A stretch of 64,000 nucleotides of DNA from Roseicella frigidaeris. GTDB taxonomy: Bacteria > Pseudomonadota > Alphaproteobacteria > Acetobacterales > Acetobacteraceae. The stretch covers positions 59,090 through 123,089 of the forward strand of contig NZ_QLIX01000015.1 of assembly GCF_003258945.1 (NCBI RefSeq), written 5' to 3'. The notes under the pieces are model-generated. The model saw only the letters and a list, made by a program, of their open reading frames with translations, was not told the DNA's origin and did not search any database. Positions within the stretch are counted from its first letter, which is position 1; the number at the start of each line of letters is the position of its first letter. The position numbers were made by a program, and so were the translations under genes. Shown piece by piece: positions 41,464 through 57,496 of the stretch.

Positions 41464-41478
41464 GGCCAGCCCCCTTCC

Positions 41479-42558
41479 CTACCAGGCCGGCGCCATGCGC
41501 ACCTGATCCGGCAGGGCGTGCCGGCGCGGCCGCAGCAGGTAGAGCCGCGCGAAGCTCGCCGCCGCCGCCGCGCCGAGGCCGAGGCGCCGCAGCCGCCCGC
41601 CGAGGCCGCCCGCGGCCCGTGCCGCCGCCATCCCCTCGCCGATCCGGCGCAGCCGCTCCAGCCCGCGCAGGAAGGCGGGGTTGTCGATGTCGAGCGTGTC
41701 GGGGAAGACCTGGCGGCAGATCGCCTCGGTGACGCGGAAGACCTGCATGTCGTACTCGGTCGGCGTCAGGCCCAGCGCCTTGTGGAATTCCGGCCGGGCA
41801 TGGTCGCGCACATACATGGTGGCGAAGACGGCGAGCTGGAAGAAGCGGCACCAGAGCCGGTTCCTGCCCTGCACCAGCGCGGGGTTGGCGCGCAGCAGCA
41901 GGGCGAAGGCCTCGCCGTGCCGGAACTCGTCGTTGCACCACTTCTCGAACCACAGGAAGATCGGGTGGAAGCGCAGCTCCGGATGCCGCTCGAACTGCCG
42001 GAAGATGGTGATGTAGCGGGCGTAGCCGATCTTCTCGCTGAGATAGGTGGCGTAGAAGATGAATTTGGGCGTGAAGTAGTGGTACTTCTTCGCCCGGGTG
42101 AGGAAGCCGAGATCCACGCCCACGCCGAGATCCTTCAGCGTGTCGTTGATGAAGCCGGCATGCCGCGATTCGTCGCGCGCCATGTAGCCGAACAGCGCCT
42201 GCATGTCCGGGTTGCGCACGCGCTTCTTGATCTCGGCATAGAGCACGCAGCCGGAGAATTCGGCGGTGACGGAGCTGACGAGGAAATCCAGCAGCTCCTT
42301 CTGCAAACCCTCCGGCAGATCCGCCATGCGGAAGGCATCGAAGGCCTCGGTCCGGGTGAAGTGGCCGCGGTTCGGGTCGGCGCGGAACTCCGCCATCAGC
42401 AGGTCCCAGTCGGCGCGGATCGATTCCACGCTGATGCGGTCCACCGCCGCGAAATCCGTGGTGTAGAAGCGCGGCGAGAGCACCGTGTCGGTGGTGGCGA
42501 TGCGGGTGGTCTCGTTCAGCGGCGCCGCGGCGCGGGCGCCATGGGTGACGGCGTTCAT
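41479..42558 (-). CDS. acsF: Mg-protoporphyrin IX monomethyl ester (oxidative) cyclase, di-iron subunit
   Basis: AcsF uses oxygen to build ring E, forming divinyl protochlorophyllide. The 359-residue protein has the di-iron carboxylate motifs [22 protein letters not shown] and [12 protein letters not shown]. It starts [19 protein letters not shown] and overlaps the preceding gene by ATGA. No oxygen-independent bchE is present in the window, so this is the only route seen for the step. Confidence 0.96.
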   Translation of the reverse strand: MNAVTHGARAAAPLNETTRIATTDTVLSPRFYTTDFAAVDRISVESIRADWDLLMAEFRADPNRGHFTRTEAFDAFRMADLPEGLQKELLDFLVSSVTAEFSGCVLYAEIKKRVRNPDMQALFGYMARDESRHAGFINDTLKDLGVGVDLGFLTRAKKYHYFTPKFIFYATYLSEKIGYARYITIFRQFERHPELRFHPIFLWFEKWCNDEFRHGEAFALLLRANPALVQGRNRLWCRFFQLAVFATMYVRDHARPEFHKALGLTPTEYDMQVFRVTEAICRQVFPDTLDIDNPAFLRGLERLRRIGEGMAAARAAGGLGGRLRRLGLGAAAAASFARLYLLRPRRHALPDQVRMAPAW

Positions 42559-42872
42559 ACGGCCCCCTCGGGCTCGAAGCCCACATGGTAGAGCTCGGCG
42601 AGCTCAAGGATCGCGGCGAAGCGGGTCCAGGCGCGCTCCAGCGGGCCGGCGCGCAGCACCGTCGCCCGCGTCTCGAAGCGCGTGCTCTCGCCGAAGCCGA
42701 TATGGCCGGGCGCGCCATGCACCAGCACGCGGTCGCCCGGGCGCAGCTCCACGCCCTCGGGAATGGCGTAGGCGTAGAGGCATTCGGCGCTGCGCTCGAT
42801 CTCGACGGTGCAGGGCACCTCGAAGCGACGCGCCCGGCCGCCGCGGCCGAGGGCTGACAGGCGTTCCATCAT
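42555..42872 (-). CDS. bciE: Cyclase accessory subunit BciE
   Basis: A 105-residue soluble protein ([39 protein letters not shown]...) located between puhC and acsF, overlapping both by 4 bp (ATGA). In alphaproteobacteria the gene in this place encodes BciE, the partner required by AcsF for the oxygen-dependent cyclase. Length, position and general character agree. The assignment relies mainly on context because I cannot align the sequence. Confidence 0.8.
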   Translation of the reverse strand: MMERLSALGRGGRARRFEVPCTVEIERSAECLYAYAIPEGVELRPGDRVLVHGAPGHIGFGESTRFETRATVLRAGPLERAWTRFAAILELAELYHVGFEPEGAV

Positions 42873-43321
42873 GGCGTCATCTCCCGCGCGGTGAGGAACC
42901 GGGCGAAGGCCTCGGCATTGGTCTGGCCATAGGCATGCAGCTCGAGGACGCGGCCGGTCGTGCTGTCCTCGAAGGTCAGGCGGCCGTCGCGCCAGGCCGC
43001 CAGGATGAAGGGCGCCTCGGCGCCGCCGCCGTCCAGCCGGCGCTCGCGCACCAGGCCGCGCAGGCCGCCGCGGAGGAAGCCGCCCTCGCCCGCCGTGAAG
43101 CGCGCCAGGGTGGCGCCGGTCGCGGCATCCAGGACCGCGATGCTGCCCTGCGGCAGATCGGCGAAGCGGAGCGTCCGCATCGCCAGCGGCGGCTCGGCCT
43201 CGACCGGCGCCGAGGCCGTGCCGCCCGACAGCGCAACCGCCGCGAGCACCGTGACCAGCAGCGCGGCGATCCCGAAGCCGGGGATCCGGGCGGCAAGACG
43301 ATCGGCAAGGCCTTGCGGCAT
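42869..43321 (-). CDS. puhC: Photosynthetic complex assembly protein PuhC
   Basis: A 150-residue protein with one N-terminal transmembrane helix (FGIAALLVTVLAAVALSGGTAS) and a periplasmic domain containing RTLRFADLPQGSIAVLDAATG and FLRGGLRGLVRERR, the PuhC pattern. PuhC helps LH1-RC assembly. ATG at 43321 is selected; the longer frame upstream is not conserved in type. It is 13 bp after puhB and overlaps bciE. Confidence 0.9.
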   Translation of the reverse strand: MPQGLADRLAARIPGFGIAALLVTVLAAVALSGGTASAPVEAEPPLAMRTLRFADLPQGSIAVLDAATGATLARFTAGEGGFLRGGLRGLVRERRLDGGGAEAPFILAAWRDGRLTFEDSTTGRVLELHAYGQTNAEAFARFLTAREMTP

Positions 43322-43334
43322 GGCGCCCTCCCCG

Positions 43335-43985
43335 TCAGGCCGTTGCGGTGCCGGGGGGGACGACCGGCGCCGGCGCCGAAGCCGGCATCGCCCGCCCGGG
43401 CACCGGCAGCGCCGCATGGGTCGCCAGCGCCCGCGCCAGGATGCGCCCCGCCACCTCGGCATCCGGCAGGGCGCGCAGCACCGGCTGCGGCTGCGCCACC
43501 CGCAGCCCGCGCAGATGCGGCCAGAGGCCGGCATAGGAGACGCGGTGCGGCGGCAGCAGCGTCAGCAGGATGTCGCCGCCGCCGCGCCAGGGCCGCAGCC
43601 CGGCGTTGCGGATGCTGGCAAAGGGCAGGTTCACCGTCGTCGGCAGCGCGACGCCGACCCGCAGCACCAGCCGCCGGTTGGTGATGGTGTAGAGCGTGCT
43701 CCGCGCCGCCAGGATGCAGAAGCCGGTCACCAGTCCCAGCACGCCGGCGCCGAGGGCCAGCGGCCAGGCCATGGCGGCGGCGGCCGCGCCGGGCGAGCCG
43801 CCCTCCTGCAGCACGGCGGCCGCGCCCCAGGCAGCGATGGCGCCGAAATAGGCGGCCAGCCAGCCGATGCGGAAGGTGCGGCGCGCCAGGCCGGTCCAGC
43901 TCGGCGTCCCCTGCCAGAGCACGGTCTCGCCTGCCGGCAGCGCCTCGGGCAGGCCGGGGAACGGTTCGTGTTCATGCTCCCTCAC
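43335..43985 (-). CDS. puhB: Photosynthetic complex assembly protein PuhB
   Basis: PuhB is a bPH2-like membrane protein needed for RC assembly. The product shows HEPFPGLPEALPAGETVLWQGTPSW, two or three membrane spans, YTITNRRLVLRVGVALPTTVNLPFASI and a C-terminal cytoplasmic part. The GTG at 43985 has GGGAGG upstream (216 residues). A GTG at 44000 overlapping the puhA stop as GTGA would add five residues. Confidence 0.92.
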   Translation of the reverse strand: MREHEHEPFPGLPEALPAGETVLWQGTPSWTGLARRTFRIGWLAAYFGAIAAWGAAAVLQEGGSPGAAAAAMAWPLALGAGVLGLVTGFCILAARSTLYTITNRRLVLRVGVALPTTVNLPFASIRNAGLRPWRGGGDILLTLLPPHRVSYAGLWPHLRGLRVAQPQPVLRALPDAEVAGRILARALATHAALPVPGRAMPASAPAPVVPPGTATA

Positions 43986-43996
43986 GGCAGCCTCCC

Positions 43997-44782
43997 TCAC
44001 AGCAACGGCCCCAGACGCTGCGGCGTGGCGTAGAGATGGCCGCTGGCGAAATAGGCGGTGATCCGGTCCTCCTCCCGCAGCGTGATCTGGTCCGGATGCT
44101 GCGGCGTCGGCGCGGCGAGGAACTGCGCGGCGGTGACCGAGCTGACGTTGATGAGGCGCCGTGCGGGATCGATCCGCAGCAGCATCATGGGCAGCAGCAC
44201 GCGCCGCCCGCCCGGCGCCGTCTCGACCTCGAGGAAGCGCACGAAGGTCTCGGAGCGATCGACCCAGGCCTCCACCACGGTGCCGGTGGCGATGCCGTCG
44301 GCGGCGATGACCGTCATGCCGCGCGGATCGGGATCCTCCGTCGCCAGATGGTAGCCGGGGGCGGCCCGCAGCGGCACGATCTTCGGCAGCTGCTCGTCGA
44401 AGGTCACGTCCGGCACGTCCAGCCGCTCCGCATAGGAGGCGGGACCGACGCCATCCCGCATCGGGTCGCCGAGCGGCTGCATGGGCGCGCCGGGGAAGCC
44501 GGCGGCCGGGGCGAGAAGCCCGGTGAGGTCGCGCTCCTGCCGCTCGAACTCGGTCGGCCGCGGGTCATGCGCCAGGAGGTATTTCTTGGGCTGCGGGACG
44601 GGCGGCCAGCCCTGCACCGCGACGCGGCCGCCGGAGCTGGTGGTCCGGTCGGAATCGAGGGGATAGCCCTCCCGCTTGTCCTCGCGGCGGAGATAGATCA
44701 CCAGCCCGATGAAAAAGAGGAAAAAGGAATAGAGCGCGAGCGCCGCGACATCGAAGCTGTTGGTGAGGGTTGCGCTTGGCAT
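43997..44782 (-). CDS. puhA: Photosynthetic reaction centre H subunit
   Basis: The 261-residue H subunit starts MPSATLTNSFDVAALALYSFFLFFIGLVIYLRREDKREGYPL, with its single membrane helix at the N-terminus and the conserved RREDKREGYPL stop-transfer. The cytoplasmic PRC-barrel contains LRAAPGYHLATEDPDPRGM and FLEVETA. A strong GGAGG precedes the ATG at 44782. It lies between lhaA and puhB as usual. Confidence 0.97.
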   Translation of the reverse strand: MPSATLTNSFDVAALALYSFFLFFIGLVIYLRREDKREGYPLDSDRTTSSGGRVAVQGWPPVPQPKKYLLAHDPRPTEFERQERDLTGLLAPAAGFPGAPMQPLGDPMRDGVGPASYAERLDVPDVTFDEQLPKIVPLRAAPGYHLATEDPDPRGMTVIAADGIATGTVVEAWVDRSETFVRFLEVETAPGGRRVLLPMMLLRIDPARRLINVSSVTAAQFLAAPTPQHPDQITLREEDRITAYFASGHLYATPQRLGPLL

Positions 44783-44807
44783 CCGGGACCTCCGCTCTGC
44801 GGGTTGC

Positions 44808-46235
44808 TTAGCCGGGGTGATGGGCGGCTTGCGCCGCCGGTGGCATGCGATGCCCGGCCGCCACGGGCCGGACGAGCGGCCCAATGACGGCGAGGGTGAG
44901 GAAGAGCAGCGCGATCTCCAGCAGGTAGACCACGCCGTAGCCGGTGGCGGGGATCGCCAGGGCCTCGCCCAGCGCGCCGCCCGCGGCGAGCTCCGCGACG
45001 GCGTCGCGCAGCAGCCCGCCGGCGGCGATGGCGGTGCCGGCGGCGGTCGCCTGCACCGCGCTCCAGGCGCCGAGGGCGAGGCCGATCTGCCCCGCCGGCG
45101 CCATGCGCATGCAGGCGGTGAGCGTGGCATGCGCGAAGATGCCGGCGCCGAGGCCGATCAGCCCGACGCCGAGCGCGAAGACCGGGACGGATTCCAGGGG
45201 CGCCGCCAGCGTCACCGTGGCGAAGGCCGCGATGCCGATGAGTGCCCCGAGCGCCGCCTGGCGCTGCGGGTCGGCGCCGCGGTCGAGCGCCCGCATGGCG
45301 AGGCCGAAGCCGGTGACGCCGCCCGCCGCCAGCAGCGCCGTCAGCGCCGTGGTGGCGCCGACGCCGAGGCGGAGGACCTGCCCGCCATAGGGCTCCAGCA
45401 GGATGTCCTGCATGCCGAAGGCGGCGGTGCCGATGCCGGCGGCGAGCAGGCGGCGGCCCCAGGGCCCCTCGCGCCGCAGCGCCTGCCAGGATTCGCGGAA
45501 GCCGGGCTGCGCCGGGGCGCGCGCCGCGCGGCCCGGATCGCGCGCTTCCTGCTTCCACAGCGCGATGCCGTTCAGCGCCATGGTCAGCACCGCGGCGCCC
45601 TGGATCACCTGGATCAGGCGGAGCTGGCTGAACTCCGCCAGCAGCAGGCCGAAGCCGAGGCCGGCCACCAGCATGCCGAGGAGCAGCATGACGGAGAGCA
45701 GCGCCACCACCTTCGGCTGCGCCGCCGGCGGCGCCAGATCCGTCGCCAGGGCGAGCCCCACGGTCTGCACCGTGTGCAGCCCGGCGCCGACCAGGAGGAA
45801 GGCGAGCGCCGCCGCCGCCTCGCCGATCCAGGCCGGCCCCTCGGTGTCGCCGGAGAGCAGGATCAGCGCGAAGGGCATGATCGCCAGGCCGCCGAATTGC
45901 AGCAGCGTGCCGAACCACAGATAGGGCACCCGGCGCCAGCCGAGCGCCGAGCGGTGCGTGTCCGAGCGGAAGCCGATGAAGGCGCGGAGCGGCGCGAAGA
46001 CCAGCGGCAGGGACACCATGACCGCGACCAGGCCGGCCGGCACCGCCAGCTCGACGATCATGACGCGGTTCAGCGTGCCGATCAGCAGCACCGCGCAGAC
46101 GCCGACCGAGACCTGGAACAGCGAGAGCCGCAGCAGCCGCGCCATCGGCAGCGCCGGCGAGGCGGCGTCGGCGAAGGGCAGCAGGACGGGGCTCAGCCGG
46201 ATCCAGGCGCGGGCGGCGCTGCGGGCGCTGATCAT
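44808..46235 (-). CDS. lhaA: LH1 assembly protein LhaA (PucC/BCD family)
   Basis: A 475-residue major-facilitator-type membrane protein with about 12 hydrophobic helices. RLSLFQVSVGVCAVLLIGTLNRVMIVELAVPAGLVAVMVSLP and FRSDTHRSALGWRRVPYLWFGTLLQFGG are strong family signatures. LhaA is needed for LH1 assembly and may hand BChl to the antenna. It overlaps the bchM stop as ATGA and precedes puhA. Confidence 0.95.
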   Translation of the reverse strand: MISARSAARAWIRLSPVLLPFADAASPALPMARLLRLSLFQVSVGVCAVLLIGTLNRVMIVELAVPAGLVAVMVSLPLVFAPLRAFIGFRSDTHRSALGWRRVPYLWFGTLLQFGGLAIMPFALILLSGDTEGPAWIGEAAAALAFLLVGAGLHTVQTVGLALATDLAPPAAQPKVVALLSVMLLLGMLVAGLGFGLLLAEFSQLRLIQVIQGAAVLTMALNGIALWKQEARDPGRAARAPAQPGFRESWQALRREGPWGRRLLAAGIGTAAFGMQDILLEPYGGQVLRLGVGATTALTALLAAGGVTGFGLAMRALDRGADPQRQAALGALIGIAAFATVTLAAPLESVPVFALGVGLIGLGAGIFAHATLTACMRMAPAGQIGLALGAWSAVQATAAGTAIAAGGLLRDAVAELAAGGALGEALAIPATGYGVVYLLEIALLFLTLAVIGPLVRPVAAGHRMPPAAQAAHHPG

Positions 46236-46926
46236 GAGCGGCGCAGCTCCATGGCCTGGGAGATGTAGAAGCCGCGCGCGACGCGCCGGGTGCGCGCGGG
46301 GCGCCAGCCGGCGAGGCCCGGCTCCCGCGCCATCAGCCGCCGCAGCACCGCCTCGCTCACCGGCTCGACCGCCGGGGCGCGGTCGCCGCGCGGAAACAGC
46401 CGCCCGACCGCATGCATCGCCGTCAGCGCCGGCGTGCGCGGCGCGAAGGTGAAGAGCACCGACTGCTCGGCGCGCGCGGCCAGCCCGGCCAGCGCCCGCA
46501 CCATGTCCGGCGCGCGGTAGTGGATCAGGCTGTCCATGGCCACCGCATGGTCGAAGCCGCCGCCCTGGTCGAGCATGTCGCCGACATGGAACTCGACCTG
46601 GCCGGGCGCCGTCGCCGTGCCGCGCTCGCGCGCCAGGCCGACCAGGGTCGGCGAGAGATCCACTGCGACGACCCTGGCGCCGCGCCGCGCCGCCGCCACC
46701 GCCAGCGCGCCGGTGCCGCAGCCGGCATCGAGCAGGCGGGCGCCGGGCAGGCTGGCGGGCAGCCAGCCGAGCAGCAGGGCGCGCATCTCCTCGCGCCCGG
46801 CGCGCACCGTGGCGCGGATGCGCCCGAGCGGCGCGTCCGAGGTCAGCCGCGCCCAGGCCTCCGCCGCGGTGCGGTCGAAATAGGTGCGGAGCTCGCCGCG
46901 CCGCTCCGCATAGCTCGCCGTCGGCA

Positions 46927-46927
<1 letters not shown>
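46232..46927 (-). CDS. bchM: Mg-protoporphyrin IX methyltransferase
   Basis: BchM methylates the ring-C propionate of Mg-protoporphyrin IX with SAM. The 231-residue protein has motif I LLDAGCGTGALAVAAARRGA, VVAVDLSPTLVGLAR and HAVAMDSLIHY. It starts MPTASYAERRGELRTYFDRTA; the ATG shares one base with the bchL stop (TGATG). A C-terminal GFYISQAMELRRS is typical. Confidence 0.94.
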
Positions 46928-51399
<4,472 letters not shown>

Positions 51400-51425
<26 letters not shown>

Positions 51426-52914
51426 CGTAGAGGGTCTCGACCGTGATGGTGACGATGCCCCGCTCGCGGGCAAAGCGTTCGGTGTTGCGGCGCGCCTTGC
51501 CGCGGACGAAGAAGGGAACCTTCTGCAGCTCGCGCTCGGCCTCCGCCCCCCAGGCGGCGAGGTCCGGCGGCGGCGGCGCCGCGGCCGCGTGGCCGAGATG
51601 CGAGGGCGGCGCCGCGTCGTTGAACTCGGTGTCCTCGCGGAACATGGCGAGCAGATGCTCCTCCAGTCCCATCATCAGCGGGTGCACCCAGCTGTCGAAC
51701 AGGACGTTGGCGCCCTCGTGCCCCATCTGCGGCGAGTGGCGGGCCGGGAAGTCCTGCACATGCACCGGCGCCGAGATCACCGTGCAGGGGATGCCGAGGC
51801 GCTTGGCGATGTGCCGCTCCATCTGCGTGCCGAGGATCAGCTCGGGCTGCAGCTCGGCGATCCGCGCCTCCACCTCCAGGTAGTCGTCGGTCACCAGCGG
51901 CTCGACGCCGTATTGCGCGGCGGCGGCCCGCACCTCGCGGGCGAATTCGCGGCTGTAGCTGCCGAGGCCGACCACCTCGAAGCCGAGCTCCTCCGTCGCC
52001 ACCCGGGCCGCGGCGATCGCATGCGTCGCATCGCCGAAGAGGAAGACCCGCTTGCCGGTGAGGTAGGTCGAATCGACGGAGCGCGAGTACCAGGGCAGCC
52101 GCGAGGCCGCGGCGGCCGGCGCCGGCGGGGGGAGCCCGGCGAGGCGTGCCGCCTCGGCGAGGAAATCCTGGGTGGCGCCGACGCCGATCGGCACCACGCG
52201 CAGCGCCGGCTGGCCGAAGCTGCGCTCCAGCCAGCGCGCCGCCGGCTCGGCGACCTCCGGATACAGCACCACGTTGAAATCCGCCTCCGGCAGGCGGGCG
52301 AGATCGGCGGGCGTCGCGCCGAGCGGCGCCACGACATTGACGGCGATGCCGAGGCCGGCGAGCAGCGCCCGCACCTCCAGCAGGTCGTCGCGGTGGCGGA
52401 AGCCGAGGGCGGTCGGGCCGAGCAGGTTGCAGCGGGGCGGCGCGCCGGCCGGGCGCGGCGGCCTCGGCCCGGGCGGGCCGGCGCAGGCGCGGACGAGCTG
52501 GTAGAAGGTCTCGGCGGCGCCCCAATTCTCCCGCCGCTGATAGGCCGGCAGTTCGAGCGGGATCACCGGCACCGGCAGGCCCATCCGGCGGGCCAGGCCG
52601 CCGGGATCGTCCTGGATCAGCTCGGCGGTGCAGGAGGCGCCGACCAGCAGGACCTGCGGCTGGTGGCGCTCGCAGGCCTCGTGCAGGGCGGCGCGGAGCA
52701 GGGCCGCCGTGTCGCCGCCGAGGTCGCGCGCCTCGAAGGTGGTGTAGGTCACGGGCGGCCGCTCGCCGCGCCGCTCGATCATGGTGAAGAGCAGGTCGGC
52801 ATAGGTGTCGCCCTGCGGCGCGTGCAGCACGTAGTGCACGCCCTGCATCGCGGTGGCGACGCGCATCGCCCCGATATGCGGCGGCCCCTCATAGGTCCAG
52901 ACGGCAAGGCGCAT
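51400..52914 (-). CDS. bchB: Light-independent protochlorophyllide reductase subunit B
   Basis: BchB with BchN forms the DPOR catalytic component that reduces ring D of protochlorophyllide. The 504-residue product starts [49 protein letters not shown]. It has [18 protein letters not shown] and a C-terminal domain ([28 protein letters not shown]), plus [16 protein letters not shown]. The stop lies inside the bchH start region. Confidence 0.97.
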
Positions 52915-52918
52915 GGCG

Positions 52919-54977
<2,059 letters not shown>

Positions 54978-55019
54978 CTCCGGGAGGCGTCGGGGAAAAA
55001 GACGACAAGGGAGGGCCCA

Positions 55020-55988
55020 ATGGTGGAAAAGCCTATGGTCGCCTCGACAGGGCGGCCAGGCGAGAACCACGTGATCGGGGACATGCCGTGGCGCGCTGCG
55101 GGCCTCCCGGCCGCGAAGCTCGCACCCACCCGGCCCATCCTGCTTCCGGAACTGCTGCCTGCCTGCTCCCCGATCCTGACGCCGCCCGGTGCCGCCGACG
55201 AGTTGCGCGCCCTGCTGGCCACGGCGGTGCAGGCCGAGGTCGTGCCTCGCCTCCTGCTCCGCCAGAGCGGCCAGTCAACGGGACTGGACGATCCCGGCGA
55301 GGACGAGGAGGCCCTGCCCGGGCCGGAGGATGTGGTGGCCCTCGTCGCCCTGGTCATGACCAGCGACGCGGCGACGGCCCTTTGCTTCGTCGACACGCTG
55401 CGCCTGCGGGGCGTGACGCTCGAGCGTCTCCATCTCGAGCTGCTCGCGCCCGCCGCCCGCCGGCTCGGCCTGCTCTGGGTCGAGGACCTGTGCAGCTTCG
55501 CCGACGTCACCCTCGGCCTCGGCCGGCTGCAGCAGGTGCTGCGGCAGTTGAGCCCCGCCTTCCTGCCGCCGACGCGGCGGCGCGACCTGCGTCGCCGCGC
55601 CGCCCTGCTGTCGATGCCGGGCGAGCACCACACCTTCGGCCCCACCATGGTGACCGAATTCTTTCTCCGCGCCGGCTGGGATGTCTGGAGCGAGCTCTGC
55701 TCAACCGAGGATGAGCTGATCGATCTTGTCGGCGGGCAGTGGTTAGCGGTGCTCGGGCTCTCGGTGAGCTGCGACGACGGGATCGACCGCCTGCCGAAGA
55801 TGATCCATAGGGTCCGGCGCAGCTCCCGCAACGAGGCGATCGGCATCATGGTAGGCGGCAGGGTCTTCAACGAGAATCCCGGACTGGCGGCGCAGGTCGG
55901 CGCCGACGCAACCGCCCAGGACGGCCGGCAGGCGGCATTGCAGGCGGAAACCCTGCTGGCGCTGCTGGCCGAGCGTGACATCAGGTAA
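55020..55988 (+). CDS. ppaA: PpaA/AerR-type cobalamin-binding antirepressor
   Basis: PpaA (AerR) binds cobalamin and modulates PpsR/CrtJ. The 322-residue protein starts MVEKPMVASTGRPGENH after a strong AAGGGAGG site. It has a helical MerR/B12-binding cap region (DVVALVALVMTSDAATALCFVDTL, LERLHLELLAPAARRLGLLWVEDLCSFADVTLGLGRLQ) and a Rossmann-like B12 domain starting SMPGEHHTFGPTMVTEFFLRAGWDV, where HTFG is the HxxG ligand candidate, ending IGIMVGGRVFNENPGL. It precedes ppsR by 62 bp, as in other PGCs. Confidence 0.92.
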   Translation: MVEKPMVASTGRPGENHVIGDMPWRAAGLPAAKLAPTRPILLPELLPACSPILTPPGAADELRALLATAVQAEVVPRLLLRQSGQSTGLDDPGEDEEALPGPEDVVALVALVMTSDAATALCFVDTLRLRGVTLERLHLELLAPAARRLGLLWVEDLCSFADVTLGLGRLQQVLRQLSPAFLPPTRRRDLRRRAALLSMPGEHHTFGPTMVTEFFLRAGWDVWSELCSTEDELIDLVGGQWLAVLGLSVSCDDGIDRLPKMIHRVRRSSRNEAIGIMVGGRVFNENPGLAAQVGADATAQDGRQAALQAETLLALLAERDIR

Positions 55989-56050
55989 GCGAAGAAAAGT
56001 AAGGGGGAACGACCCAGCTCTCACTGGCGAACACAAGGATCACTGTCTCC

Positions 56051-57487
56051 GTGACGTCATTCAAGGCTCCCAGGCTGTCGCTCGGCAACCTCGACGCGGA
56101 TGCCACCGCCTCGGTGATCGCGGCTGCGTCCGACATCGCAATCATCCTGACGGCCGATGGCGTCATCCACGACCTCGCCATCAATGCCGAGGACCTGGCG
56201 CGCGACCTCGCCGCCGGCACGGACTGGCTGGGACGGCGCTGGATCGAGACCGTCACCGTCGAGAGCCGGCCCAAGGCGGAGGAGTTGCTGCGCGATGCGG
56301 TCGCCGGCCGGACGCCGCGATGGCGGCACCTCAACCAGCTCGCGCCGGCCATCGGCTCGGTGCCGATCCTCTGCGCCGCCGTGCGCCTCGGCACCGCCGA
56401 CCGGGCGGTGGTCTTCGGCCGGGACCTGCGGCCCGTCTCCAGCCTGCAGCAGCGGCTGGTCGAGGCCCAGCAATCCGTCGAGCGCGACTATGCCCGCCTG
56501 CGCCAGGCGGAGACCCGCTACCGCCTGCTGTTCCAGATCTCGCCGGAGCCGATCCTGGTGGTGGACGCGCCGAGCGGCCGGGTGGTCGAGATGAACCCGG
56601 CCGCGGCGCTGCTCTTCGGCAAGGCCGCGAAGCGCATGGTGGGCCGTTACTTCCCCGAGGCCTTCGCGCCGGAGAGCCAGGACAGCGTCCGCCTGCTGCT
56701 CGCCGGCGTGCGCGCCGGCGGCCGCGCCGACGAGACCGTCGCCCCGCTCGAGCCGGATGGGCGGGAGGTCAATGTCGCGGTCTCCCTGCTGCGGCAGGAG
56801 GAGGGCACGACCTTCCTCGTGCGGCTGTCGCCGGCCCGCACCGACCTGCCCGCCCTCGCCCTGCCGCGCCCGAAGTCGAAGCTGCTCGAGGCGGTGGAGG
56901 GCGCACCGGACGCCTTCGTGGTGACCGACCACGAGGGCCGCATCCTCACCACCAACGCCGCCTTCCTGGAGGCGGCGCAGCTGGTGACCGAGGATCAGGC
57001 GCTGGGCGAGCCGCTCGGCCGCTGGCTCGGCCGCCAGGGCGTCGAGATGGATGTCCTGACCGGCACGCTGCGCCAGCGCGGCTCGGTCCGGCTCTTCGCC
57101 ACGACGCTGCGCGGCGAGCATGGCGGCACGACCGAGGTCGAGGTCTCCGCGGTGTCGGTGACGGAGGCCGGCGGGCGCGACTGCTTCGGCTTCGCCATCC
57201 GCGATGTCGGCATGCGCCTCGCGACCGCCCCGAACCGGGCGGAGCCGCTGCGCTCGGTCGGGCAGATCACCGAGCTCATCGGCCGCGTCCCGCTCAAGGA
57301 TCTCGTGCGGGAGGCGACCGACGTGATCGAGCGGCTCTGCATCGAGGCCGCGCTGCAGCTCACCGGCGACAACCGCGCCTCGGCCGCCGAGCTGCTCGGC
57401 CTGAGCCGGCAGAGCCTCTACGTCAAGCTGCGCCGCTACGGCCTCGGCGATCTCGGTCCCGAGGCGAACCAGCTCGAGGACAGCTAG
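56051..57487 (+). CDS. ppsR: Transcriptional repressor of photosynthesis genes PpsR/CrtJ
   Basis: PpsR represses bch, crt and puc genes aerobically at TGT-N12-ACA. The 478-residue protein has an N-terminal domain and two recognisable PAS domains (about 155-260 and 275-390), a glutamine-rich coiled linker (LQQRLVEAQQSVERDYARLRQAE, 132-154) and a C-terminal Fis-type helix-turn-helix (AAELLGLSRQSLYVKLRRYGL). Cys430 in ERLCIEAAL is the conserved redox cysteine of the HTH; Cys108 and Cys378 are the only others. Start is GTG at 56051. Confidence 0.95.
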   Translation: MTSFKAPRLSLGNLDADATASVIAAASDIAIILTADGVIHDLAINAEDLARDLAAGTDWLGRRWIETVTVESRPKAEELLRDAVAGRTPRWRHLNQLAPAIGSVPILCAAVRLGTADRAVVFGRDLRPVSSLQQRLVEAQQSVERDYARLRQAETRYRLLFQISPEPILVVDAPSGRVVEMNPAAALLFGKAAKRMVGRYFPEAFAPESQDSVRLLLAGVRAGGRADETVAPLEPDGREVNVAVSLLRQEEGTTFLVRLSPARTDLPALALPRPKSKLLEAVEGAPDAFVVTDHEGRILTTNAAFLEAAQLVTEDQALGEPLGRWLGRQGVEMDVLTGTLRQRGSVRLFATTLRGEHGGTTEVEVSAVSVTEAGGRDCFGFAIRDVGMRLATAPNRAEPLRSVGQITELIGRVPLKDLVREATDVIERLCIEAALQLTGDNRASAAELLGLSRQSLYVKLRRYGLGDLGPEANQLEDS

Positions 57488-57496
57488 GAGACCCGC

